Assembly: GCA_963663285.2 (NCBI GenBank)
Contig: CAXXNI010000005.1
Coordinates: 1 to 64,000, forward strand
Source: CAXXOK01 sp963663285
GTDB lineage: Bacteria > Bacillota > Clostridia > Christensenellales > Aristaeellaceae
Direction of reading: 5' to 3'
DNA length: 64,000 bases
Position numbers and translations under genes: made by a program. Below the pieces are notes generated by a model, which saw nothing but the letters and a program-made list of their open reading frames with translations, did no database searches and was not told the origin of the DNA. Positions 9,475 through 17,547 of this stretch are shown piece by piece; the first letter of the stretch is position 1, and every line of letters begins with the position of its first letter.

Positions 9475-9660
9475 TTGCTAAAAAGCCCATTCTGCGTTAC
9501 CCAACGTATGCCCCGCCGCAAGTACCCTAAGGTTAAGCAGAAGGCGAAGGGTGGCATTGCTTGCTGCGCAGCCGGCGCCAAACAGCAGCCCCGCCGCACC
9601 AAACGGTGCGGCGGGGTGAAAAGAAGGTATGGGTTAGGTAAAGGTGGTTCGTTCACCTTA
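9475..9660. other. Convergent intergenic region with repeat copy and GC hairpin
   Basis: Directly after the terminator begins a copy of a dispersed word (GCTTGCTAAAAAGCCCAT..., from 9472) also found at 23.6, 25.9 and 55.7 kb. At 9589-9616 is a perfect 12-bp stem (CCCCGCCGCACC, loop AAAC) without a U-tract. It may protect the 3' end of the als transcript. Confidence 0.5.
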
Positions 9661-10113
9661 TTAGGGCTCAATATCCTCGCCGCGTTCCAGCGCCGCGATC
9701 TGGTCGATTCTGCGCTGGTGGCGTCCGCCTTCAAAATCGGTGGTCAGCCAGATTTTTGCGATCATCTTGGCTAAATCCACACCGACGACGCGCGCGCCCA
9801 TGGAGAGCATGTTGCTGTTGTTGTGCTCGCGGCTGAGCTTGGCGGAATAGCAATCCGAGCAGACTACACAGCGGATGCCGTGTACTTTGTTGGCAGCCAG
9901 CGAAATGCCGATGCCCGTGCCGCAGCAGATGATGCCGCGGTCGCATTCGCCGCTGGCGACGGCTTTGGCTGCGCGCGCCCCGTAGATGGGGTAATCGGTG
10001 CGCTCGGGGGTAAAGGTGCCGAAATCTTTATAGGAAAGGCCCATTTCGTCCAGCAGCTTTTTCAGCTCTTCCTTCAGGGGGATGGCGACATGGTCGCAAG
10101 CTAACGCTATCAT
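9661..10113 (-). CDS. rpiB: Ribose-5-phosphate / allose-6-phosphate isomerase (RpiB)
   Basis: A 150-residue sugar-phosphate isomerase of the LacAB/RpiB family. The hallmarks are ACDHVAIPLKEELK at the N-terminus, catalytic Cys in ICCGTGIGIS and the conserved His in REHNNSNMLSMGAR. In the als setting it most likely converts D-allose-6-phosphate to D-allulose-6-phosphate, the known side activity of E. coli RpiB (AlsI). It may also serve the pentose phosphate pathway. ATG 10113 follows AAAGGAGATACACCAA. It is the last gene of the als operon, 18 bases after alsK. Confidence 0.9.
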   Translation of the reverse strand: MIALACDHVAIPLKEELKKLLDEMGLSYKDFGTFTPERTDYPIYGARAAKAVASGECDRGIICCGTGIGISLAANKVHGIRCVVCSDCYSAKLSREHNNSNMLSMGARVVGVDLAKMIAKIWLTTDFEGGRHQRRIDQIAALERGEDIEP

Positions 10114-10131
10114 TTGGTGTATCTCCTTTGT

Positions 10132-11019
10132 TTACATGCTTTTCAGGGCGCGTATGCCCGCACCGATCACGCCGTTTTCCTGCTTCTCGGTAGAATAGCA
10201 GATGCGCAGCCCCTTTTCGGGGTAAGGCTTACGGGCGTGGAAGCGGATGGCGTTTTCCAGCCGTTCCTTGGGGAAGCCTTCCATTTGGATTACGCCGCCC
10301 CCCAGAATCACCACATCCGGGTCGAGTATGTTCACCTCGGTGGAAATGGGCAGCGATAAGTCGTTAATAAAGGTGACGACCGGCTCATCATCGGCGTGGT
10401 TCTGGAAAATTTCATAGATCGTCTCGCTTGGGTACAGCTTCGCCTGCATTTCGTGCAGGGCTTTGCCGGAGGCGATAACTTCCACACAGCCGACGTTGCC
10501 GCAGGAGCATTTGCTTTTCACCCCGCGCATGGGGATGTGCCCAAGCTCCGCCGCCACGCCGTTTTTACCGATTAAAATTTCGCCGTGTATGGCGACTACG
10601 TTGCCAAGACCGGTGCCGATGTAGCAGCCGATCATAATATCGCCGGTCAGCTTATGGGCATGGCAATCGTATAAAAACAGCAGGTTTACATCGCGGTCGA
10701 TAAACACCGGCAGCTTCAGCGCGTTTTCCAGATAATCCACCATGTCCATATTATCAAAGCCGTCCAGATTGGGGGTGGAAAGCAGCTTTTTACGGGTTTT
10801 ATCCAGCGTGGAGGGAAACCCGATGGAAATGGCGTCCGGCGTGTGCCCGGTGGTGTGCAGAATATCGCGGATATACTTTTCCAGTTTGGCGGGGGCGTTT
10901 TCCCCACAGATGCGTCCGCTGGAGGTGATGGTGAAATCCGTCAGCCGGTACTGCTCATCCACAAAGCCGCTGCGCAGGTTGGTGCCGCCGATGTCCATGC
11001 CTAAAATGCTCTTGCCCAT
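10132..11019 (-). CDS. alsK: D-allose kinase (ROK family)
   Basis: A 295-residue ROK sugar kinase that phosphorylates D-allose to allose-6-phosphate. Visible features are ATP phosphate motif DIGGTN, STPNL, the RDVNL segment with the catalytic Asp, and the zinc/structural motif ELGHIP ... CSCGNVGCVE. The C-terminal GGGVIQMEGFPKE and ARKPYP signatures recall E. coli AlsK (GGGVMDMPAFPRE). I use the ATG at 11019 (MGKS) because the AAGGAG site is correctly spaced from it but abuts the upstream ATG. It is flanked by alsE and rpiB. A close paralogue lies divergently at 15806. Confidence 0.9.
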   Translation of the reverse strand: MGKSILGMDIGGTNLRSGFVDEQYRLTDFTITSSGRICGENAPAKLEKYIRDILHTTGHTPDAISIGFPSTLDKTRKKLLSTPNLDGFDNMDMVDYLENALKLPVFIDRDVNLLFLYDCHAHKLTGDIMIGCYIGTGLGNVVAIHGEILIGKNGVAAELGHIPMRGVKSKCSCGNVGCVEVIASGKALHEMQAKLYPSETIYEIFQNHADDEPVVTFINDLSLPISTEVNILDPDVVILGGGVIQMEGFPKERLENAIRFHARKPYPEKGLRICYSTEKQENGVIGAGIRALKSM

Positions 11020-11032
11020 GGAATGCATCTCC

Positions 11033-11704
11033 TTACACGGACGTTGCTTTGGTAAAAGCGTCCAGCATCATATCGTACGCCGTATCCAAATCCTCATGCA
11101 GGGTGAACAGCCCGGAGGAGCCCACGATCAGGATTTCGGCGCCCGCGTCGGTCAGGCGTTTGTAGGTGCGCGTGTTGCAGCTGCCGTCAATTTGAATTTC
11201 GTAGGTGTAGCCGTTTTTGGCTTTCAGCTCGGCGGCTTCTTCAATTTTATGCAGCATCTGCGGGATAAAGGGCTGACCCGCAAAACCAACGTCCACCGTC
11301 ATAATAGTGAGGATGTCGACATACTCAATGTAGTGGCGGATCGTATCCAGCGGAGTGGCGGGATTGAGCACGACGCCCTTTTTACAGCCCAGCGACTCAA
11401 TCAGGTTCATGGTGCGGAACGCATTCACATTGATGGTTTCCGCGTGAGGGCTCAGGACTTTTGCGCCTGCCTGCGCGCAGACCTCCAGCCAGTCGGAGGG
11501 CTGGGTGGTCATAAAATGCACGTCCATCGGCAGGGTGGCTACGCGGGCAAAGGTGCGTATCAAATCCGGGGACAGGGTGATATTTTTGCAGTAATGCCCG
11601 TCCATCAGGTCTACGTGCAGCATATCGGCGCGCCGGTTGAGTACTTTCAGTTGCTCTTCCAGTTTCAAAAAATCCATGCACATCAGCGATGGCGCAAATT
11701 TCAT
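11033..11704 (-). CDS. alsE: D-allulose-6-phosphate 3-epimerase
   Basis: A 223-residue TIM-barrel epimerase of the RPE family. It resembles AlsE rather than housekeeping Rpe. SLMCMD starts the barrel, LHVDLMDGHY and DVHFMT supply metal ligands, and HAETIN, LNPATP and DVGFAGQPFIPQML match E. coli AlsE closely, as does QIDGSCN near the C-terminus. It converts allulose-6-phosphate to fructose-6-phosphate, the last step before glycolysis. ATG 11704 is preceded by AAGGAAG at long spacing. It lies 67 bases after alsC and 13 before alsK. Confidence 0.92.
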   Translation of the reverse strand: MKFAPSLMCMDFLKLEEQLKVLNRRADMLHVDLMDGHYCKNITLSPDLIRTFARVATLPMDVHFMTTQPSDWLEVCAQAGAKVLSPHAETINVNAFRTMNLIESLGCKKGVVLNPATPLDTIRHYIEYVDILTIMTVDVGFAGQPFIPQMLHKIEEAAELKAKNGYTYEIQIDGSCNTRTYKRLTDAGAEILIVGSSGLFTLHEDLDTAYDMMLDAFTKATSV

Positions 11705-11771
11705 AAAGAGTCACTCGCTTCCTTCGATCATTCCATAGCGTATGGGATATGCCCGTTGCAGCGGGCGGGGA

Positions 11772-12755
11772 TTACCGTTTTTTGCTGCTTGCGCCGAAGA
11801 AACGGTCCAAAGTAACGGCGATGATGATCAGCGCGCCCATGCCGATTTGCTGATAGTAGCTGGACAGGCCCACCATGTTGATGCCGTTGTTGATGATGCC
11901 GATAATCAAGCCGCCCAGCACGACCTTGGGAATCATGCCGATGCCGCCGAAGAAGCTGGTGCCGCCGATAATGGCCGAGGCGATGGCGTAGGTTTCGTAG
12001 CCCGTGCCCGCGGCGGGTTCGGCCGAGGCCAGACGGGAAATGTTGACCATGCCCGCAAGACCCGCGCAAATGCCGGAGATGATGAAGGCCAGCATCGTGT
12101 GTCGTTTTACGTTAATGCCCGCAAACCAGGCGGATTGCTTGTTGCCGCCGATGGCGTACAGGTTTCGCCCCGCCTTGGTTTTGGTGGTAAAAAAGGTGAG
12201 TAGCGCAGCCATGGCAAGCGCGATCAGGATGGGGATGGGTACGCCCGCGATGCGTGTGCCGAACGTGCGGGCAAACGCGGTGGCGGCGACCGGGCGGCTG
12301 TTGGCGATAATCACCGTAAGGCCGCGGAAAATGGCCTGCGTGCCCAGCGTGATAATAAAGGGATGCAGGTTGGTCAGGTTGATCAGGCCGCCGTTGATGA
12401 TGCCCAGCAGCGCGCCCATGCCGACGATGCCGACCAGCACGACCAGCCAGGTGTTCCAGCCCATTTCCAGCAGGCGGCCGCTTACCACGCCCGTCAGCGC
12501 CATGGTGGAGCCGACGCTCAGGTCGATGCCCGCCAGCAAAATGGCGAAGAACTCACCGCAGGCCAGCAAAATGGTAATGGAGCTTTGCTCCACAATCTTC
12601 AGCATGTTCTTGGCCGACATAAATGCCTGCGGCTGCAAAATGCTGAATACGATAATCATCAAAACCATGATGGCAACCGTGGAATAGCTGGACCAGTAAT
12701 CGCTGAAAGATTTCTTTTTGGTATTTTCATCACGCAGTATCACTTTATCGCTCAT
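11772..12755 (-). CDS. alsC: D-allose ABC transporter permease
   Basis: A 327-residue membrane subunit of a CUT2 (ribose/allose class) importer, expected to work as a homodimer. It has about ten hydrophobic segments, the GIDLSVGS motif in the second or third helix region, LHPFIITLGTQAIFRGLT, and the GGTSFFGG loop near the C-terminus. The local agreement with E. coli AlsC is high (GEFFAILLAGIDLSVG, FIISGICAGLAG). The ribosome binding site is AGGAGGAAGCATCC before ATG 12755. It lies 19 bases after the alsA stop. Confidence 0.92.
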   Translation of the reverse strand: MSDKVILRDENTKKKSFSDYWSSYSTVAIMVLMIIVFSILQPQAFMSAKNMLKIVEQSSITILLACGEFFAILLAGIDLSVGSTMALTGVVSGRLLEMGWNTWLVVLVGIVGMGALLGIINGGLINLTNLHPFIITLGTQAIFRGLTVIIANSRPVAATAFARTFGTRIAGVPIPILIALAMAALLTFFTTKTKAGRNLYAIGGNKQSAWFAGINVKRHTMLAFIISGICAGLAGMVNISRLASAEPAAGTGYETYAIASAIIGGTSFFGGIGMIPKVVLGGLIIGIINNGINMVGLSSYYQQIGMGALIIIAVTLDRFFGASSKKR

Positions 12756-12774
12756 GGATGCTTCCTCCTGTTAT

Positions 12775-14313
12775 TTACGCGGTGGTCCGGGCTTGGTCCA
12801 CCGTTGCGGAATAGACCAGCTTTTCTTCGGTTGCCTCGTCTATGGTATATTCGCCGTTGATGTGCCCGTCGTAGTACACCAGTATGCGGTCACATACGGA
12901 AAGCAGTTCCGGCATTTCACTGCTGACGACCATGACGCCTACGCCCTGCTCGCACAGTTTACGCATCAGCTTGTAGATTTCGCTTTTGGTGCCGACGTCG
13001 ATGCCCTTGGTGGGTTCGTCAAAGATAATCACTTTACTGTCGGCGGCCATCCACTTGCCCAAAATGACCTTTTGCTGGTTGCCGCCGGACAGCTCGGAAA
13101 TGGATTGTTCCGGCGAGGCGCATTTAATTTGCATGGCCTTGATTTGCTCGTCGCAGATCTGCTTTTCCTGCTTGCTGTTGAGCATACCGTACAGGCCGCC
13201 CCATTTGCCGTCCTTGAGCTGTTTGGCAATGGCCAGGTTGCGCTTGATGCTGAAATTGTGGAAAAACCCGGTCTCGCGGCGGTTTTCCGTTACCAGCGCG
13301 ATGCCGCTTTTCAGCGCGTCGTACGTGTTATGAATGTGCAAACGCTCGCCGTTTAGCCACACTTCGCCGTGGCTTACGGGCACAGCGCCGTAAATGGCTT
13401 CCATGGTTTCGGTGCGCCCGCTGGCGACCAATCCCGAGAAACCGAGTATCTCGCCCTTGTGCAGCTGAAAGTTAATATCCTTCACATAGCCGTCTTTCCG
13501 GGTGAGGTTTTTCACTTCCAGTATCACTTCGCCCGCAGTGGCGTGCTCGTGGCTGGTGGAGTGGTATTTGTTTTGCAGCTCGCGGCCGACCATCATGGTG
13601 ACCAGATCGTCGATGGTCACGTCTTCCACGTTATGGGTGCCGACGTATGCGCCGTCCTTGAGCACCGTTACGCGGTCGCCGATTTCCTTAATCTCCTTGA
13701 GCTTATGGGAAATGTAAATGATGCCTTTGCCCGCTTTTTTCAGGCGGCGGATAATGGTGAACAGCTGGTTAATCTCTTCCTCGGTCAGGGAGGAAGTCGG
13801 CTCATCCATAATGATGATTTCGCTGTTGAAGGCAACGGCCTTGGCAATTTCCACCATCTGCTTTTCGCTGATACGCAGGGTATCCACCTGCGTGCGCGGC
13901 TTGCAGTGCAGGCCGATCGCGTCCAGCAGCACGGCGGTTTCCTTCATCATGGTGTTTTTATCCACCACGGTAACGCCAAAGCGCGTTCTTTCTTTCAGCC
14001 GTCCCAGAAAAATGTTTTCCTGTACGCTTAGTTCGTTGATGACCGAAAGTTCCTGATAAATAATGCTGATGCCCAGCTGCTGGGAAATTTTCGGCGTCAG
14101 GGAAGAAAAGGTTTGTCCGTTGACGACAATTTCGCCTTCCGTAGGCTCGTATGCGCCGGAGAGAATCTTCATCAGGGTGCTTTTGCCCGCTCCGTTTTCG
14201 CCCAGCAGCACATGCACTTCGCCGGGTTTGAGGGAAAAACTGACGTCCCGCAGGGCGGTTACGCCCGGGAACTTCTTGGTAATGCCCCGCATTTCTACTA
14301 AATGTTCATCCAT
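12775..14313 (-). CDS. alsA: D-allose ABC transporter ATPase (two domains)
   Basis: A 512-residue double ATPase of the RbsA/AlsA type. The first half has Walker A GENGAGKST and signature LRISEKQMVEIA, with DEPTSSL. The second half has the degenerate Walker A GLVASGRTE typical of CUT2 ATPases, with signature LSGGNQQKV and DEPTKGIDVG. ATG 14313 follows AGGTGG at 9 bases. The in-frame extension to 14511 runs through the alsB 3' hairpin and is rejected. It energises AlsC and is separated from alsB by a 206-base gap containing an RNA hairpin. Confidence 0.92.
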   Translation of the reverse strand: MDEHLVEMRGITKKFPGVTALRDVSFSLKPGEVHVLLGENGAGKSTLMKILSGAYEPTEGEIVVNGQTFSSLTPKISQQLGISIIYQELSVINELSVQENIFLGRLKERTRFGVTVVDKNTMMKETAVLLDAIGLHCKPRTQVDTLRISEKQMVEIAKAVAFNSEIIIMDEPTSSLTEEEINQLFTIIRRLKKAGKGIIYISHKLKEIKEIGDRVTVLKDGAYVGTHNVEDVTIDDLVTMMVGRELQNKYHSTSHEHATAGEVILEVKNLTRKDGYVKDINFQLHKGEILGFSGLVASGRTETMEAIYGAVPVSHGEVWLNGERLHIHNTYDALKSGIALVTENRRETGFFHNFSIKRNLAIAKQLKDGKWGGLYGMLNSKQEKQICDEQIKAMQIKCASPEQSISELSGGNQQKVILGKWMAADSKVIIFDEPTKGIDVGTKSEIYKLMRKLCEQGVGVMVVSSEMPELLSVCDRILVYYDGHINGEYTIDEATEEKLVYSATVDQARTTA

Positions 14314-14474
14314 TGCTTGCCACCTGCCTTTGGTTGCGTCCAGTGTTTGGCGTTCCGCTGGTCGATTCGGAAACCGTATGTTTACAAACGGTTGATGTTG
14401 CATCCGCCGTGTACAGCGTCGCGCCTGCGGGGCTGTACACGAAAGACGAAACTGCCGGTTGCCGTAAAGAAAGT

Positions 14475-14509
14475 GCTGCCGTGCCGGGCCAGAGGTCCGG
14501 CACGGCAGC
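14475..14509 (-). promoter_or_regulatory. Stable hairpin after alsB (transcript processing or attenuation)
   Basis: A 16-bp stem with one G-T wobble and a 3-base loop (GCTGCCGTGCCGG...CCGGCACGGCAGC) starts 10 bases after the alsB stop. It is followed on the minus strand by CACTTTCTTTAC, a weak U-tract. This arrangement fits 3' stabilisation of the binding-protein message with partial read-through into alsA. A second 9-bp stem lies at 14409-14440. Confidence 0.7.
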
Positions 14510-14519
14510 AAGGAGTGAT

Positions 14520-15467
14520 TTATTCCATCGTGTCCAGAGTGATCAACTGGGCGGGTACGTACTCAACGGGCACATCCGCTTCCAGGTCGATCGCGGCGCC
14601 ATCGTTGATGTAGCCAACCAGCAGTTCCAGCGCACGAGCGCCGATGCCGGCGGGATCCTGTGCAACCGTACCGGTCAGTTCGCCCGCGGCCACAGAAGCG
14701 ATCGCGTCGTCGTTACCGTCGGTGCCGTACACCATAATGTCAGCGCCAGCCGCTTTTACAGCTTCCAGAGCGCCCATGGCCATGGTGTCGTTGCAGCAGT
14801 AGATGGCTTTCAGTTCCGGATGCTTGGTGATGTAGTTGGTGGCTACGTCATACGCCTTGGTGCGGTCCCAATCGGCGGGCTGGCTTTCCACCAGGGTGAT
14901 GTTCTCCTGCGCGTCGAAAGCTTCCTGAGCGCCGTTGCGGCGGTCCAGACCGGAAGCATTGCCGGCTTTGCCTTCGATGATGGCGACTTCGCCGCCCTCG
15001 GGCAGACGGGCGCAGATGTCTTCGCCGGCCAGACGGCCAACGGCTACGTTGTTGGTGGTGGTGAAGCCCATTACGTTGCCGCCCAAAGCTTTGAGGGCGT
15101 CAATGTCAACTTTCTCGTCGATGTTGACAACGTAAATGCCTTCCTGCATCGCCTGCGCGATCATGTTGTTCAGGTTGGTCGGGCTCAGGGGCGCAACACC
15201 GATGGCCTTGTAGCCCTTGCTGACGGCGTTTTCCAGAATGGTCAGCTGGCCTTCTACATCGTCCTCGCTTTGCGCGGCGAAAATATCAACCGTTACGCCC
15301 AGCTCGGCGGCTTTGGCTTCGATGCCGGTCTTCATGGTCTCCCAGAACGGATTACCGAGGGTTTTCAGGATAATGGCGATTTCCGCGTCGCTGGACTCGG
15401 CAGAGGCAAAGCTGACCAGTCCCAGGCAAAGCGTGAGGGCGAGCACCAGAGAGATAATCTTTTTCAT
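14520..15467 (-). CDS. alsB: D-allose-binding protein
   Basis: A 315-residue periplasmic-binding protein of the ribose/allose type (Peripla_BP_4). The signal peptide is MKKIISLVLALTLCLG with a type I cleavage near SFASA. The single Cys is not in a good lipobox. Mature segments ILKTLGNPFW, VDIFAAQSEDD, NIDEKVDIDAL, IIEGKAGNASG and SQPADWDR match E. coli AlsB strikingly, which is the main reason for calling allose. It is the first gene of the als operon. ATG 15467 follows AAAGGAGGATCCCC. Confidence 0.93.
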   Translation of the reverse strand: MKKIISLVLALTLCLGLVSFASAESSDAEIAIILKTLGNPFWETMKTGIEAKAAELGVTVDIFAAQSEDDVEGQLTILENAVSKGYKAIGVAPLSPTNLNNMIAQAMQEGIYVVNIDEKVDIDALKALGGNVMGFTTTNNVAVGRLAGEDICARLPEGGEVAIIEGKAGNASGLDRRNGAQEAFDAQENITLVESQPADWDRTKAYDVATNYITKHPELKAIYCCNDTMAMGALEAVKAAGADIMVYGTDGNDDAIASVAAGELTGTVAQDPAGIGARALELLVGYINDGAAIDLEADVPVEYVPAQLITLDTME

Positions 15468-15595
15468 GGGGATCCTCCTTTTTCATATTCACACCTTCCC
15501 GGTGTGATTGGTTCGGTTGGAGCGCTATTGCGGGGATATTTGCAGATCATGGAAAATCCGGCAAGATATCCACCACATCGGCAGCTTGTGTACTC

Positions 15596-15623
15596 ATTAT
15601 ATTTCTTCACGCGCCGTACGCAA
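15596..15623 (-). promoter_or_regulatory. Promoter of the als operon
   Basis: Reading leftward, -35 TTGCGT (15618-15623) and -10 TATAAT (15596-15601) are 16 bases apart, about 130 bases upstream of alsB. The leader contains an ACACC/GGTGT inverted repeat near 15490. Confidence 0.6.
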
Positions 15624-15693
15624 CGAAAAATAACCAGAATCGTGGATTCCACCCCCATAAGTGATGAAATGCCCCCTTTTTTAAGACAAAAAG

Positions 15694-15744
15694 CCGGTAA
15701 AAACTGGTAAACAAATTGCTTGCCGGACATTTATTTGCTATACT
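15694..15744 (+). promoter_or_regulatory. Promoter of second ROK gene with direct-repeat operator candidate
   Basis: -35 TTGCTT (15716-15721), 17 bases, -10 TATACT (15739-15744). Just upstream two direct repeats CCGGTAAA and CTGGTAAA are spaced by one helical turn (15694-15711). They resemble words upstream of the GGDEF gene. The site lies between two divergent allose-related genes, so it is a plausible shared regulator site. Confidence 0.55.
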
Positions 15745-15805
15745 TTGTGCAGAAAGTTTTTTGCGCTTTACCGGGAGCGATACAGCAAGGGAGACGGGGG
15801 ATTTC

Positions 15806-16723
15806 ATGCGCGGTGCTGTGCTGGGTATCGACCTTGGGGAAACCAAAATCAAGTTCGGCATGGTAAATGAGGATTGTTTGCTGAGCGCTTATGAAACGGT
15901 GCCTATTTCGCAGATCGCCGATACGGGCGACGGATCGCTGTATAAGCTGGAAGCGCTGATACGCGCGTATTTGGAAAAGAACCATCTGGTGCCCGCCGCG
16001 CTGTCCATCGGCTTTCCCTCCACGCTCAACCGCTCGCGCAGGCGATTGCAGTCCACCCCCAACCTGCCGGGCTTTAACAATACCGACATCGTCAGCTTGC
16101 TGGAGCGCAATTTACACCTGTGCCCGGTGTATATCGACCGCGATTCCGTAATGCTGTATTACTACGACCGTTTTAATTACCAGCTGCCGGTGGATTCCAT
16201 TATCATCGGGTGCTATGTGGGCACCGGGTTTGGCAGCGTTATCTCCATCTACGGCAAAGTGCTTTACGGGCACAATGGCTCGGCGGCGGAGCTGGGGCAT
16301 ATCCCCATTTTGGGCAAAGACCACGCCTGCGTATGCGGCAATACCGGCTGCATCGAAATGCTGGCGTCCGGCCACCGCTTGCAGGAAATATCGCAAAAAT
16401 GGTACGGCGAGCCGGATAACCAGAAGATATTTCTGGAGCATTCGGACGATCCGGAGATTACCGCGCTGATTGATGCAATTGCTGTGGCGGTTGCCACGGA
16501 GCTGAATATTATCGACCCGGAATTTCTGATTCTGGGCGGACGGGTGATTCAAATGGAGGGTTTCCCGCGCGCGCTGCTGAAAAAGCAGGTGCTTTACCAT
16601 GCCCGCAAGCCCTACCCGGCGGCGAACCTGAAAATCATCTTTTCTGAAAAGCGCAGCGAAAACGGCGTAAAGGGCGCGGGACTGTACGGTTTTGCCCGGC
16701 TGAAAGAGGACGGGCGGCTGTAA
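15806..16723 (+). CDS. Second AlsK-like ROK family kinase
   Basis: A 305-residue ROK protein clearly paralogous to alsK: STPNLPGF, IIGCYVGTGFG, ELGHIPILG, CVCGNTGCIE, VIQMEGFPR and ARKPYP recur. It differs in key places: DLGETK instead of DIGGTN, RDSVML instead of RDVNLL, and GGRV instead of GGGV. The catalytic Asp and zinc residues remain, so it may still be a kinase with altered substrate, or a sensor. ATG 15806 follows AAGGGAGACGGGGG. The in-frame extension to 15716 overlaps the promoter and is rejected. It is divergent from alsB. Confidence 0.87.
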   Translation: MRGAVLGIDLGETKIKFGMVNEDCLLSAYETVPISQIADTGDGSLYKLEALIRAYLEKNHLVPAALSIGFPSTLNRSRRRLQSTPNLPGFNNTDIVSLLERNLHLCPVYIDRDSVMLYYYDRFNYQLPVDSIIIGCYVGTGFGSVISIYGKVLYGHNGSAAELGHIPILGKDHACVCGNTGCIEMLASGHRLQEISQKWYGEPDNQKIFLEHSDDPEITALIDAIAVAVATELNIIDPEFLILGGRVIQMEGFPRALLKKQVLYHARKPYPAANLKIIFSEKRSENGVKGAGLYGFARLKEDGRL

Positions 16724-16826
16724 CAGCACGACAGAAATGAAGATATACGCGCCGCTCCGGTAAAACCGCTGCGCGCGGCATGGAACGGGAACCGCCGCAA
16801 TCCTTGAACAGAAGCAGAGGAACCTT

Positions 16827-17294
16827 ATGCAGTTTACAACGGAGCGCTGTACCCTGCGGCCGTTTCGGGCGGAGGATATGGAAGCGTTTATGGCCTATCG
16901 CAACAATATGGAATGGATGCGTTATCAGGGCTTTAAAGGGCTGAGCCGTGAGCAGTACGAAAACGCGCTGCTTGCGCCCCTTTCACTTGCGCAGGGCGCG
17001 CAGCTGGCCGTGACCGACCGGCAGACAGGAACGCTGCTGGGCGATGTATATTTGCAGCAGGACGGAGATACTTGCTGGGTCGGGTATACCATTGCGCCGC
17101 AGTATGCCCGCAGGGGCTATGCGTTTGAGGCGGTTTCGGGATTGATTGCGCAGCTTGCGGCAGCGGGAACGGCTTACTTGAAGGCCGGGGCGGAAAGCGG
17201 GAATGCCGCTTCGATCGCGCTGCTGCAAAAGCTGGGTTTTACGCCGCTGGGCGAAGAGGACGGCGAGCGTATTTTCGGCCTGCCGCTTCGGTAA
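16827..17294 (+). CDS. GNAT acetyltransferase (RimJ/RimL type)
   Basis: A 155-residue N-acetyltransferase. The N-terminal TERCTLRPFRAEDMEAF is typical of the RimJ/L group. The acetyl-CoA loop is IAPQYARRGYAFEA (Q-x-x-R-x-G-Y), and NAASIALLQKLGF is the classical C-terminal motif. The acceptor is unknown; relatives modify ribosomal protein N-termini or small amines. The ribosome binding site AGAGGAAC precedes ATG 16827. It lies 103 bases after the ROK gene, possibly co-transcribed. Confidence 0.88.
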   Translation: MQFTTERCTLRPFRAEDMEAFMAYRNNMEWMRYQGFKGLSREQYENALLAPLSLAQGAQLAVTDRQTGTLLGDVYLQQDGDTCWVGYTIAPQYARRGYAFEAVSGLIAQLAAAGTAYLKAGAESGNAASIALLQKLGFTPLGEEDGERIFGLPLR

Positions 17295-17477
17295 ACGGCG
17301 GCTGGGTTTCCGGTTTGCGTTTTCGTGGCCGGAAAATGGAACGGCGTAGTTGTTTATCCTTGAACGGGTGGACGGCTGCTGCAAGCGAGTGAAGTAATAA
17401 ACCGGCGGAAAACCGCCCGCTGCTGCTGTGTTACGCCCCCTCCAACGCCGCGCGGCCCGGCACAAAAAAATCATCGC

Positions 17478-17524
17478 AAAAAAGGCCGCCTTCCCTGCCC
17501 GCCGGGCAGAGAGGAGCGGCCTTG
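17478..17524 (-). terminator. Terminator of the AraC-type regulator gene
   Basis: On the minus strand an outer AAGGCCGC/GCGGCCTT stem encloses an inner CTGCCCG/CGGGCAG stem and ends in TTTTTT. It lies 23 bases after the regulator stop. Confidence 0.75.
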
Positions 17525-17547
17525 CCATTTGCCATAGGTTGGGGGGC

